A DNA stretch of 64,000 nt. It comes from an uncultured Kordia sp. (GTDB taxonomy: Bacteria > Bacteroidota > Bacteroidia > Flavobacteriales > Flavobacteriaceae). The notes under the pieces were generated by a model. That model did no database searches and had not been told where the DNA came from. It worked only from the letters and a program-made list of their open reading frames with translations. Position 1 is the stretch's first letter; each line of letters starts with the position of its first letter. The stretch is taken from assembly GCF_947496985.1 (NCBI RefSeq), contig NZ_CANMEZ010000005.1, positions 1-64,000 of the forward strand, in the 5' to 3' direction. The position numbers and the translations under genes are program-made. Positions 16,937 to 25,617 of this stretch are shown one piece after another.

Positions 16937-18685
16937 TTAATCTCGAAGAAAGTAAACTTTCGCGATTTTGTGATTTTCAATGATATAAATTGCAATAACT
17001 TCCGATGACTTATATCCTTCTCCAATAGAAACACGTTCGTTATCAATCACTTTGTTCCCTATGACAATTCTGTTTAAAATTTCACAATGTAATTCTGGAT
17101 ATTTTTTAAAGTAAACGGTAAAGATTTCTCTTATTTTTTCTTTTCCTTTATACATCAATTGATTTGGGAAATTATAAATTTCAATCGTATCACTGTATGT
17201 ATCTAAAAAAGCTTCTACATTTCTTGAATTGTATGCGTTGACTTGTTTTTGTACAATGTTTTCAGGACTATCTTTTAGTACATTTTCAATCGTATACATA
17301 CTTCCACCTTTTATAATATGACTTATATTTTGAAGTGCTTCAATGTCTTCCAAAGGATTACTGTTTAAAATCAGTAAATCTGCTAGTTTTGATGTTTCAA
17401 TGCTTCCAATTTCATGTTCTTTATCTAATATTTTAGCCGCATTTATGGTAGAAGCTTGTATGATTTCTAAGTTAGATAATCCAGCTTCTTTCATTTGACG
17501 AATTTCTTCTTGATATGAAGTTGCGTGCAATGTTCCTATGTTTCCAGCATCTGTTCCTGTAGCAATGATACTATTGCTTTTTTGAAGTAGTTTTAAGTTT
17601 TCTGCTTGAATAAAATCTTCCTTTTGACCTCTGTTTTTTCTAGCAATAGCATACTTTTTTACTAAATTAAAAAGATCACCATTATGTAAATGTTTATAAT
17701 CTGAAAAGCTACGAATAGGATACGGATTGGAATGTTTCAGTTCTTCGGTAGAGAATGTAATTTCTTGTGCAAAAGCTTCAGTATATTTATTAGCAACCAT
17801 CAGTGTTGGAATGTACACAACATTTCTAGCGTTTAACAAATCTATAAATTCTTTGTCAATAGGATCATCAACGCTATGGACTAAAATATCTGCTTTTGCT
17901 TTTAGGGCACGTTTTGCAGTTTCTAATTGTGTAGCGTGTACAGCAACTTTCAAATTGTGTTTGTGACTTTCTTCAATAGTAGCTTTTACAATGTCATAAT
18001 TTTGCTGTTCGTTACCACTGGCAATGTACCATATTTTGATAAAATCAGGTTTGTACGGTAATTGCTTTTTAACCAAATCAATAGCTTCCTCGGGCGAACT
18101 TGCTTTGATAATAGGACTGTCTTCTATATCAAAAGCTTTTGGTTGATAGGTAGAAATTAACGGTCCGGTAAGGTAGATGTTCGGAAATGAAGTATTGTCA
18201 TTATACAGGTCTCTTAGTTTGTAATTGTATAAAGGTCCGCCAACATCAGTAATGGTGGTAATTCCTGCTTGTAAATAACGTTTTAATAAATCGGGTGCAT
18301 TTTGGCGAAGCCATTTACGCTCGTCTTCATAGGGTTTAAATTTCGTTAAATTAAAAACATCTGGGCGTGTGTATATGCTTCCCGATTGAAACAAGTGAAC
18401 ATGGCTGTCAACCATTCCTGGTGACAACCATTTTCCTGTTCCGTCTATTGTAATAGTTGTTGTATCGTTTACACGAATATTTTTAGAAATCGCTGCAATT
18501 TTTTTATCACGAATTAAAACGCTTTTTTTACTACTTTTTCCTGTATGAACGTCAATAATATTGATGTGTTCTATTAAAATGGCTTCACCTTTCGGGTTCA
18601 TTTTAATACTTTCAACTTTTACAGTCTCTTCTTGTGCGTAATTTGTTGAAAGATAAAGAAACAGTAAGAAAACGAGGTTTTTCAT
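16937..18685 (-). CDS. Exported amidohydrolase fused to SnoaL-like domain
   Basis: A 582-residue protein with a signal peptide (1-17, NYAQ). Residues about 30-460 form a metal-dependent amidohydrolase of the imidazolonepropionase/prolidase-like group: H95-x-H97 in VDSHVHLF, a Lys in FIKIWY, His in VAVHAT and DILVHS, and Asp in ATGTDAGN. Residues about 472-582 are a SnoaL-like domain (ENIVQKQVNAYNSRNVEAF) similar to the separate 131-residue protein downstream. Related enzymes hydrolyse peptides or cyclic amides; the substrate here is unknown. The start is 5 bp after the AAA+ gene, so the two are probably cotranscribed. Confidence 0.88.
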   Translation of the reverse strand: MKNLVFLLFLYLSTNYAQEETVKVESIKMNPKGEAILIEHINIIDVHTGKSSKKSVLIRDKKIAAISKNIRVNDTTTITIDGTGKWLSPGMVDSHVHLFQSGSIYTRPDVFNLTKFKPYEDERKWLRQNAPDLLKRYLQAGITTITDVGGPLYNYKLRDLYNDNTSFPNIYLTGPLISTYQPKAFDIEDSPIIKASSPEEAIDLVKKQLPYKPDFIKIWYIASGNEQQNYDIVKATIEESHKHNLKVAVHATQLETAKRALKAKADILVHSVDDPIDKEFIDLLNARNVVYIPTLMVANKYTEAFAQEITFSTEELKHSNPYPIRSFSDYKHLHNGDLFNLVKKYAIARKNRGQKEDFIQAENLKLLQKSNSIIATGTDAGNIGTLHATSYQEEIRQMKEAGLSNLEIIQASTINAAKILDKEHEIGSIETSKLADLLILNSNPLEDIEALQNISHIIKGGSMYTIENVLKDSPENIVQKQVNAYNSRNVEAFLDTYSDTIEIYNFPNQLMYKGKEKIREIFTVYFKKYPELHCEILNRIVIGNKVIDNERVSIGEGYKSSEVIAIYIIENHKIAKVYFLRD

Positions 18686-18690
18686 GATAA

Positions 18691-20649
18691 TTAACTGCCT
18701 TTTTCAAAACGATTGCGTGCTTCTGTTCCAATTTTCATTTGCATAATTTGTTGCTCTACTTTACGAGAGAAATCAGTATCTGCAATTGTAGCAACATTAT
18801 CTAAGTAACGAATTACTTCTTGCTTACGAATATCTGCAAAGTTGAGTCCTTTCATATTTGTAGTCATCAACTCTTTTAGCATTCCTAGTTTTGTGTCGTA
18901 ATCTTTTAGGAAATATAATTCAGGGTTTTCAAACCAGTCTTCTTCTAGGTTGAAATCTGTCAAACGTAATGAAATCGCACTTTGAATGTTTCTGATATCT
19001 CTTGAAGAGAAAAATGGAAACTCTTTTTGTACAGCTCCATATAAGTTTGAATAAAACGTATGCGAATCCAAAGCATCTTTTGCTAACACTTTATCATAAA
19101 TGATCGCAATTTTTTCTTCTGTTGGTTTATCTAACTGTCCTAAAATTTCTCCAGCATTTGCCGCCAAGCCTTGATCGCTTAAGTATTTGTAATCAGGATG
19201 GTTTTTCATAGAAACAAATCCAGGTAATGTCTTTTCAATTTTGGACCACCAAATATAATCTTGATCTAAGAAATCATGTTCTGTGCGCGCTCCATCAATC
19301 TTAAAACGCCCTTGAATTCTGGAAATTACAGCTTTGTCTAATTGTTCGGGTAAGTTGGTAAATAAACCAATAGAACTATTTCCATGATTTACCGCGTATG
19401 CACCTTCCGTATAACGTAAAAACACACCAATTACTTCTTTTACACCTGCCGAAACACCTTGTGCAGTTCGTTCCTGTAAATTGTTCTCTGCATCATCAAT
19501 GGGTGCAAAAATTAATCGAGTAGGATCCTGCATTGGCTTCATCCATTGAACCATTTTTTCTGCCGATCCACCTTGAAATGTAGAAACTACGGTATCTGGC
19601 ATTGGATGAAATAAAAATGGAATATCTAAATGATCACAGCGTTCTTTCAACATTGTTGCAATGGCAGCAATTAACATACTTTTTCCAGTTCCAGGAATTC
19701 CGTATCCCATAAATACGGGCATGAATCCACCTAATTCTTGAAAAGGATTTCTTTTCGTTGCGATATCATAACTCATTAAACGCTCTACCAAACGTTTGGC
19801 AAAGTGTTTTGCATCTTTATTACCAACAATTTGTTCAAAACGAATTGGGTTGAATTCAATACTTTTAGCACTTCCTGTAAAAGCAGTTTCCCAACCAGCA
19901 ATAGAAAACTCTGAATCTTCTAATTGATAAGTTCTATCTGTAATAACTTCTGTATAATCTAAGGCTCCTTTTCGTTGAATGATTTCATTGAGATATGCTT
20001 CAAAATATAGTACAGTGAAATCGATCACATCTTGTTCAGAATTGATCAAATTCGGATGATTCATGTATTTGTCATAATAAAACAACTGACATGAAATTCC
20101 TTTCATTGGCGATAACAATGAAACTTCCGGAATCCCAGCAAATTTGTTTTGCATTGCTTTGTTGTTTTCGGAAGCTTTCTCTTTCATCTTCGCTAAAACA
20201 TAATACGATATACTAAACAACATAAACGCAGTTGCTGTTTGTTGCTTTGATTCATATTCTTTACGTTGATCTGCAGAAAGTCCGGTTCTTCTTTCATGCA
20301 AAATAGATAAGCCAGAAGCATCATAATAACTATCTCTAATCCATAAACCAATTGCCAGCGCTTCTTGTAAGTTAAAGAGCGTTTCATTCAGTGCAAGCGG
20401 TAACGCAACAGAATCTGGAAGCAATCGTTTTTTTAAACTTAAAATTGTTTTTGAGATGGAAATAGTATTTCCTCCATTCCCTTTGGCTTTAGATAAGTAT
20501 AATAGAATATCTTCTTGCTCTTTGTTTCCGTCTCTACTTCGTGCTTTGTAACCTTGTTCCCATTGTACGCCTTTAATGAAAGAAGAAGCTTCTTCACGTA
20601 AAATAGTTAATTCTGTTTTTTTGATAGGAAAAGTCGGTTGTTTCTCCAT
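18691..20649 (-). CDS. AAA+ ATPase of uncharacterised cluster
   Basis: A 652-residue soluble protein. An N-terminal helical region of about 270 residues is followed by one AAA+ module: Walker A GIPGTGKS at 317-324, Walker B LIFAPIDDAE at about 379-388, and a sensor/arginine region SIGLFTNLPEQLDKAVISRIQGRF. About 200 residues of helical C-terminal domain follow. Two acidic residues end Walker B but the motif is D-D rather than D-E. The fold suggests a remodelling ATPase acting on a protein partner. Neighbours on the same strand are a 353-residue protein, a coiled-coil protein and membrane proteins, none of known function. Not MoxR, ClpX or FtsH by visible motifs. Confidence 0.88.
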   Translation of the reverse strand: MEKQPTFPIKKTELTILREEASSFIKGVQWEQGYKARSRDGNKEQEDILLYLSKAKGNGGNTISISKTILSLKKRLLPDSVALPLALNETLFNLQEALAIGLWIRDSYYDASGLSILHERRTGLSADQRKEYESKQQTATAFMLFSISYYVLAKMKEKASENNKAMQNKFAGIPEVSLLSPMKGISCQLFYYDKYMNHPNLINSEQDVIDFTVLYFEAYLNEIIQRKGALDYTEVITDRTYQLEDSEFSIAGWETAFTGSAKSIEFNPIRFEQIVGNKDAKHFAKRLVERLMSYDIATKRNPFQELGGFMPVFMGYGIPGTGKSMLIAAIATMLKERCDHLDIPFLFHPMPDTVVSTFQGGSAEKMVQWMKPMQDPTRLIFAPIDDAENNLQERTAQGVSAGVKEVIGVFLRYTEGAYAVNHGNSSIGLFTNLPEQLDKAVISRIQGRFKIDGARTEHDFLDQDYIWWSKIEKTLPGFVSMKNHPDYKYLSDQGLAANAGEILGQLDKPTEEKIAIIYDKVLAKDALDSHTFYSNLYGAVQKEFPFFSSRDIRNIQSAISLRLTDFNLEEDWFENPELYFLKDYDTKLGMLKELMTTNMKGLNFADIRKQEVIRYLDNVATIADTDFSRKVEQQIMQMKIGTEARNRFEKGS

Positions 20650-20751
20650 ATATATATTGTTTGTCGCTTTCGCTTCGTTTATTTGTTAATTCGTTTTTTG
20701 TTGATTTAAGTATTTGATTTCAACTTCATGATCTATTTTCTAGACTCAATT

Positions 20752-21813
20752 TCAACTTTCAGGTATTTCTTCTACTTCAAAAGGTTCATGGTGTAAATGA
20801 ATTACGGTATCAGGAATGGCGCCATATAGTAATTGAATCACTCTGTGTGGTGCTAATATGTAATTATGTTTTACAACATCACTCCAAACCTGTATGACTT
20901 GTTTTTTAAATGATAATAAATCATTGCTTACTTTAGAAGAATTGACAGCTGTAATCGTTTCTACTTTGGTGCTTAATGCAAATGAGTTGATGGTTACATC
21001 TTTTTGTGCAATTGCTTTTAAAAGTGCATGTGTTGTTTCATGATCATCTTTTGAAAAGATACTATGTAATATTCCTAAATCTACACGTTTTATTTTTCGT
21101 GGATGTACATATTTTAGACGTTTATCAATCATATACGCCATGTTGTCTAAATCTAAACAACGATCAGCACATTCTTTTACAGTATCATAAATTTCTTGTT
21201 CTACTTTGTCATCGTGTTTGTAATCGAAATACATGAAACAGATAAAAGGCCTATTGAGTGTTACGTCATAAAAAGCCCAATCGAGCACATAAGTTGCAAA
21301 TGAACTTTTTGTCTTTTTTATCTTTCCAATCACAAACTTTTGAAAAATTTTATCTTCCTGAATCATGTTATAATACAAGGAAGAAGAAGCTTCAAACAAA
21401 TCACGTTTGTCTACATGTTGCTTATCAATCATTAAGCGATGAATAAACTTTTCTTTGAATTCTTTAGCTTCAGGAAGTTTGGCTTTAAATTCTTCTTTAA
21501 GATCTAAATCGTTGTGAATGTAGCGTAATTCTAAATAGTTTGGGAAGCCAGATTCTGTCAAATCCACTTTCATACGTTCTTCATCAAAACGATATTTTAA
21601 TTGCATTGCTTTTAATGAAAACGCCAAACGTTTACAGTACTCTTCTAAAGATTTTAGTTCTTCTTTTGTGCAAATTCGGTAATGATTCCATTCTACTAAA
21701 TTGATTTCAAATTCGTCTAATACATGTTTTACCATTCTATAGTAAAGTTCGTATTGTGCATCTGAATCTAAGGTTGCAGAGTCTAATGGTGTTGTGATAT
21801 CGTTTATAGACAT
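20752..21813 (-). CDS. Uncharacterised 353-residue protein of the AAA+ cluster
   Basis: A soluble, mostly helical protein with no signal peptide, membrane segment or recognised motif. It starts MSINDITTPLDSATLDSD; the centre is rich in charged helices (EEYCKRLAFSLKAMQLKYRF, HRLMIDKQHVDKRDLFEA) and includes FICFMYFDYKHDD; the end is acidic and Pro-containing. It lies 102 bp upstream of the AAA+ gene and 236 bp downstream of the coiled-coil gene. Its position suggests an adaptor or substrate of the ATPase, an inference only. Confidence 0.78.
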   Translation of the reverse strand: MSINDITTPLDSATLDSDAQYELYYRMVKHVLDEFEINLVEWNHYRICTKEELKSLEEYCKRLAFSLKAMQLKYRFDEERMKVDLTESGFPNYLELRYIHNDLDLKEEFKAKLPEAKEFKEKFIHRLMIDKQHVDKRDLFEASSSLYYNMIQEDKIFQKFVIGKIKKTKSSFATYVLDWAFYDVTLNRPFICFMYFDYKHDDKVEQEIYDTVKECADRCLDLDNMAYMIDKRLKYVHPRKIKRVDLGILHSIFSKDDHETTHALLKAIAQKDVTINSFALSTKVETITAVNSSKVSNDLLSFKKQVIQVWSDVVKHNYILAPHRVIQLLYGAIPDTVIHLHHEPFEVEEIPES

Positions 21814-21959
21814 TAAAACAGAAATGTTTTAGTAATTATTATTTTTGGGCATGCATACAAAAGAACATTGAGGTTCTCGAAATTTACTTTTGCGGTCAGG
21901 CTATCAGCAGTCACTTTTTTATAGTACAATTTTGCCATTCCTACGTGGGCAGGAATCTA

Positions 21960-22000
21960 AAAAAAGAGCTCCAACACTATCGTATATTGAGCGAAGTCGA
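21960..22000. repeat. Degenerate flavobacterial intergenic repeat
   Basis: The 236-bp gap between two minus-strand genes contains TGAGCGAAGTCGAAATAC with flanking GGCAGGAATC, sequence of the kind repeated between flavobacterial genes and similar in style to the elements at 50766 and 58984. No gene is seen in this gap. Confidence 0.35.
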
Positions 22001-22049
22001 AATACAATCCTTCATGCGGAACCCTTTTTTATAATATACTTTAGTAATA

Positions 22050-23417
22050 TTATCCTAACAAATCGTCCGAACCACCATCATTTGCTGGCGCACCGTTTCC
22101 AGCTCCGCCAGAATCATTCCCTTTATCATTTCCTGTAGATGGATTGTCATTATTTTTATAATACTCTTCAAATAATTCTTTCATGTCAATTCCATAACGA
22201 TCTGCGAAGTTCTTACGAATTTCCACATCTTTCTCCCGAATTTCTTGTAACGATTCTGCATAACTTCCGTAAATACCTTTCATTACTTTTTCGTGAACAG
22301 GAATGTTTTCCATCATATCTTGACGCGCTCTAGCACTTGCTGTATGCATCGCTGCTAGTGTTTCACCAATTTTCTCATCAGTTTTAATTCCTAAATGCTC
22401 TAAAATTGCTGCAAATTCTTGATCAGTTCTAGCTTTTAATGCAACTACATAACCATCATAATAACGCACACGTTCTTCAGTATCTGATTTCAATTTCGCT
22501 CTGTGCGTTTGTAAGTTGCTACGTAACGAAGTCAATACTTTGATTGTTAAGTTATGCTTGTGGACGAAACTATCTTTACTTGCTGCTAACGTAATATAAG
22601 CTGTTCGTAAACCTTCTAGTTCTTCTACTTTTTGTTCAAGCTTTGTAACTTTAGACAATGCTTCAGAATATTCAGGTGATTGCTTATCAACCACTTCTTC
22701 CAATCCTTGTCGGGCTTGACTCAATAACGATTTTTCAGTTTCGAGTTTTTCTTCAACTTCTTTCTTCTTCTCTAACGCTTTTGTGTGATTTTTACTAGCT
22801 TCAACAATTGCAACTTGCAATTTATCTTCAACTTCTTTGATTTCAACTTCACGATCTTTTAAACGCTTTACAGCTGCCTGACTTTTGAATGATAGTTCTT
22901 TTAATAATGTTTCTGTATCAGAGCTTTCAATACGCTTTTGGAACATTTCTTTTGCTTTAGAATCAGCAAATTTCCTTGTTTTTTCAGCTTGATCTAAGTC
23001 AGCTTTCGTGCTTTTTATCTTAGATTTTCGTCCCCAAAGATTATTCCACCAAGTATCTGGTTTGTCTAATGCTTCTTGATATTCAACTTTTGCTTTTTCA
23101 AGGTCTTTTTGTGCGTTGTCAATTACACGTTGTTCTTCATCATTTAAAGTAGAAAAACGCTCAAAAATGATTCCAACTTCATCTTGATAATCAGTCAAGT
23201 CTTTTATGGCATCTAATAAAGAAGTGCGATCTTTTTCAGCCATATCAACCACATTATCTAAGGTTGCATTTAATATTTTTTGACGTACTTCTGGACTGTC
23301 TTCTTGTGCTAACTTCGACTTCATTTGGTCGATAGCTTTTCCCCAATCTACTTTGTCGTTTGATTTTTGTTCTTGTTGTGATCCTGAAGTTTCCAGTAAA
23401 TCAAATTCGTCAGCCAT
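22050..23417 (-). CDS. Long coiled-coil protein of the AAA+ cluster
   Basis: A 455-residue acidic, almost wholly helical protein without signal peptide. Heptad-rich coiled coils occupy about 60-330, interrupted near 115-130 by a Trp-rich turn (DTWWNNLWGRKSK). A conserved-looking segment follows (EERVRYYDGYVVALKARTD, GIKTDEKIGETLAAMHTASARARQDMMENIPVHEKVMKGIYG). The last 35 residues are a Gly/Asn/Asp-rich linker ending SDDLLG. Such proteins are sometimes annotated microtubule-binding or cell-surface by coiled-coil similarity, which means little. A filament or scaffold used with the nearby ATPase is possible. Function unknown. Confidence 0.82.
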   Translation of the reverse strand: MADEFDLLETSGSQQEQKSNDKVDWGKAIDQMKSKLAQEDSPEVRQKILNATLDNVVDMAEKDRTSLLDAIKDLTDYQDEVGIIFERFSTLNDEEQRVIDNAQKDLEKAKVEYQEALDKPDTWWNNLWGRKSKIKSTKADLDQAEKTRKFADSKAKEMFQKRIESSDTETLLKELSFKSQAAVKRLKDREVEIKEVEDKLQVAIVEASKNHTKALEKKKEVEEKLETEKSLLSQARQGLEEVVDKQSPEYSEALSKVTKLEQKVEELEGLRTAYITLAASKDSFVHKHNLTIKVLTSLRSNLQTHRAKLKSDTEERVRYYDGYVVALKARTDQEFAAILEHLGIKTDEKIGETLAAMHTASARARQDMMENIPVHEKVMKGIYGSYAESLQEIREKDVEIRKNFADRYGIDMKELFEEYYKNNDNPSTGNDKGNDSGGAGNGAPANDGGSDDLLG

Positions 23418-23632
23418 ATACTATTTAGTTTATTGTTAATGAATGTTTATTTTAAGTCAATTTTGTTTTAGCCTAGTTACTTGAATTCATTCCATTGACT
23501 AACAATGAAAAAAAGATTTTTCAAGTAATTTCTAAAGATAAAGAATTTAGCTTATATGTGTGAGATTTTCTTAAAATGTTACAGTATGGTAACATTTTCG
23601 TGAAAAAACACTTGAAATAGAAAGAATAGCTT

Positions 23633-24331
23633 TTACTGCGTTAATTTATATAGAAGATCTTGCGGGGCTTTCCATCCCATGGTATTTCCAATGTAGTTTT
23701 GAATTTCCTTTATCTGTGTTTCGGTTGGATTTTCAGGAGATTTTTCTAAGTAATTCCCAATTTCATATACTTGATGAAAACTTGGGTAGATTTGTCCAGT
23801 TTCTCTAAAAGCGTGTTTAGCTTTGTCTAATTCACCATTCACTAAAAAAGTAAATGCTTCACGTTCTTTGGCAATGGCACGATCATATTTTGAAACTTTT
23901 TTCTGAATGACATCTGAATCTTGAAAGCTTTCTTTCAATTTTGTATCGTCGGATGCAAATGCATTGATCGCAGTTGTTACTTTTTTAGCTTCTTCGGGCG
24001 TGCCTGTCATCGCTTTATTTTTAAGATACTTGTCAATGGATGCTTGAATTTTATCAGCAAGTACATCATTTTCAAGAATTTCATCTAAAATATCTCTAAG
24101 GATTACTGTGCGTTCTATAGTGGTGTCAGTGAATACTTGATTTACAATTGTTTGTGTTATTTTCAATTGTTCTAATCGTTTTTCAGATTGTTGTACAGTA
24201 TGTTGAAAATAATAACCCATTCCAGCAAGAATTAAAGGAAATATAAAAAACTGTAACCAGAGATTGAAGTTTCGTTTCTTTTCAAGTTTTGCAACTTTTT
24301 CTTTAAGTTCATTAAATTCTTGTTTATCCAT
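23633..24331 (-). CDS. Membrane-anchored coiled-coil protein
   Basis: A 232-residue protein: a short N-terminal coiled coil (FNELKEKVAKLEKKRN), one transmembrane segment at about 24-42, then a helical domain of about 185 residues with TPR-like spacing near the end (FLVNGELDKAKHAFRETGQIYPSFHQVYEIGNYL). No family recognised. First visible gene of the minus-strand series, 215 bp upstream of the coiled-coil gene, so it may have its own promoter. Confidence 0.78.
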   Translation of the reverse strand: MDKQEFNELKEKVAKLEKKRNFNLWLQFFIFPLILAGMGYYFQHTVQQSEKRLEQLKITQTIVNQVFTDTTIERTVILRDILDEILENDVLADKIQASIDKYLKNKAMTGTPEEAKKVTTAINAFASDDTKLKESFQDSDVIQKKVSKYDRAIAKEREAFTFLVNGELDKAKHAFRETGQIYPSFHQVYEIGNYLEKSPENPTETQIKEIQNYIGNTMGWKAPQDLLYKLTQ

Positions 24332-24520
24332 GATGTTGTATTTAGAGTCAAAAATGTACCATATTATCCATATTAAATATAAGGTAAATAGTATTATTTA
24401 GCAATTAGAGCGTTTTTTGAGTCTTTTCCTCATTAATACTAACGATCAAAAAATACGTATAATTAAGTATTGTTCTAAGTGGTTTTATGATGGATATTTA
24501 TCTAAACTAAAACAAACCTC

Positions 24521-24661
24521 ATGAAGCCATCTAAAACGACTATTGAAATTGGAAACGAATTTAAAGAAGTAGAAATATATTATGATAAAAAAAAGGAATC
24601 GCAACTAACGATTGCAATTCATAAAAATCAGGTTACGGTATGTCAAAGTGATGCTACATGA
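24521..24661 (+). CDS. Possible 46-residue small protein
   Basis: An ATG-started frame of 46 codons that ends TGA, in an otherwise empty 495-bp gap. It begins MKPSKTTIEIGNEFKEVE and alternates charged and beta-branched residues (SQLTIAIHKNQVTVCQS), a plausible small beta protein. It is upstream of, and in the same direction as, the TIR gene. There is no clear ribosome-binding site, and no homologue is recognised, so this is tentative. Confidence 0.4.
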   Translation: MKPSKTTIEIGNEFKEVEIYYDKKKESQLTIAIHKNQVTVCQSDAT

Positions 24662-24718
24662 TAGCTTGGTTGCTATAGGGTATAAAAGATATCTTCGATA
24701 TTATTATTCGTGCTTAGT

Positions 24719-24749
24719 ACAAAAACTCCTTAAGCTTGAGGGGTTTTGT
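24719..24749. terminator. Imperfect hairpin before TIR gene
   Basis: ACAAAA and TTTTGT ends enclose partly paired CTCC and GGGG segments around an AAGCTT loop. It may terminate the small frame at 24661, or be an RNA structure in the upstream region of the TIR unit. There is no T-run after it on the plus strand. Confidence 0.4.
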
Positions 24750-24827
24750 ATTCCTCAATATTATTGATTTTTTGCGTTACAGAATCATTCATCTTTGTGG
24801 TAAAATCAATTTCAAACCATCAATAAT

Positions 24828-25613
24828 ATGAATCCAGTAACACAAAATCGATTAATTCAAGACATTTTCTTTTCATTGCAAACCAGTCACAGTATGAGAG
24901 AAATGGTTAGTATTCTAAGTGGGTACGGAGTTGCAAATGAGTTAATTAATGATTATACGCAAACCGAAATTAAAAAACTATTAGCAACAGCCTCAAGCAA
25001 AATATTGCTATTAATTGCAGATGATTTAAAAATTGATACGTCAAATTATGTTATTCAAAAACCAACAAAAGGAAAAGAAACCGTTACATCTGACAAAAAA
25101 TATTTAAAGAAAATCTTTATTAGTCATTCCTATGAGGACAGAGAAGTTGTCACTACGTTTATTCATATGTTACAAGCTATTGGAATTCCTGCGGAAGCTA
25201 TATTTTGTACTTCTTTAAAAGGATATGGAACACCTTTGGGCAATGATTTTATGGAAGAAATCAAAGAACGATTAAACGAAGATGTATTAGTGATTTTTAT
25301 GTTGTCTGACAATTTTTACGAATCGGCAATGTGTTTAATAGAAATGGGTGCGGCTTGGATACAGACAAAAAGCCAAATATCTGTAGCAATTACACCTTTT
25401 AAGCTTGATAAAATAAAAGGAGTTTTTAAGCATTTTCAAGGAATTGAAATTGAAGGAGTCGCTAATTATGATTTACTTAAAGAAACTCTAGAAAGCAAAT
25501 TTGATATTGTGCCTAAGAGACCGTTGGTGTGGTCGCCATTGCGAGATAGTTTTTTGAAAATCATTCAATCGCAGATAAAAGAGAAACTACAAGCAATAAA
25601 TAGTAATCGCTAA
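24828..25613 (+). CDS. TIR-domain protein, candidate defence NADase
   Basis: A 261-residue soluble protein. Residues 1-75 form a small helical domain of unknown family (MREMVSILSGYGVANELIND). Residues about 93-235 are a TIR domain: box 1 KKIFISHSYEDREVV (about 94-108), FMEEIKERLNEDVLVIFMLSDNFYES, and the helix CLIEMGAAW carrying Glu172 at the place of the catalytic Glu of NAD-cleaving TIRs. Bacterial TIR proteins commonly act in anti-phage immunity, either depleting NAD+ or making ADP-ribose-type signals. The next gene starts 4 bp after the stop and encodes a membrane beta-domain protein, so the two probably form one unit. A signalling role rather than killing role is inferred. Confidence 0.85.
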   Translation: MNPVTQNRLIQDIFFSLQTSHSMREMVSILSGYGVANELINDYTQTEIKKLLATASSKILLLIADDLKIDTSNYVIQKPTKGKETVTSDKKYLKKIFISHSYEDREVVTTFIHMLQAIGIPAEAIFCTSLKGYGTPLGNDFMEEIKERLNEDVLVIFMLSDNFYESAMCLIEMGAAWIQTKSQISVAITPFKLDKIKGVFKHFQGIEIEGVANYDLLKETLESKFDIVPKRPLVWSPLRDSFLKIIQSQIKEKLQAINSNR

Positions 25614-25617
25614 ATTG

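Noticed and set aside
22050-23417. Toxic anion resistance protein (TelA) or PspA-like protein
   Set aside because: Long coiled coil alone is not diagnostic and no family-specific motif was recognised.
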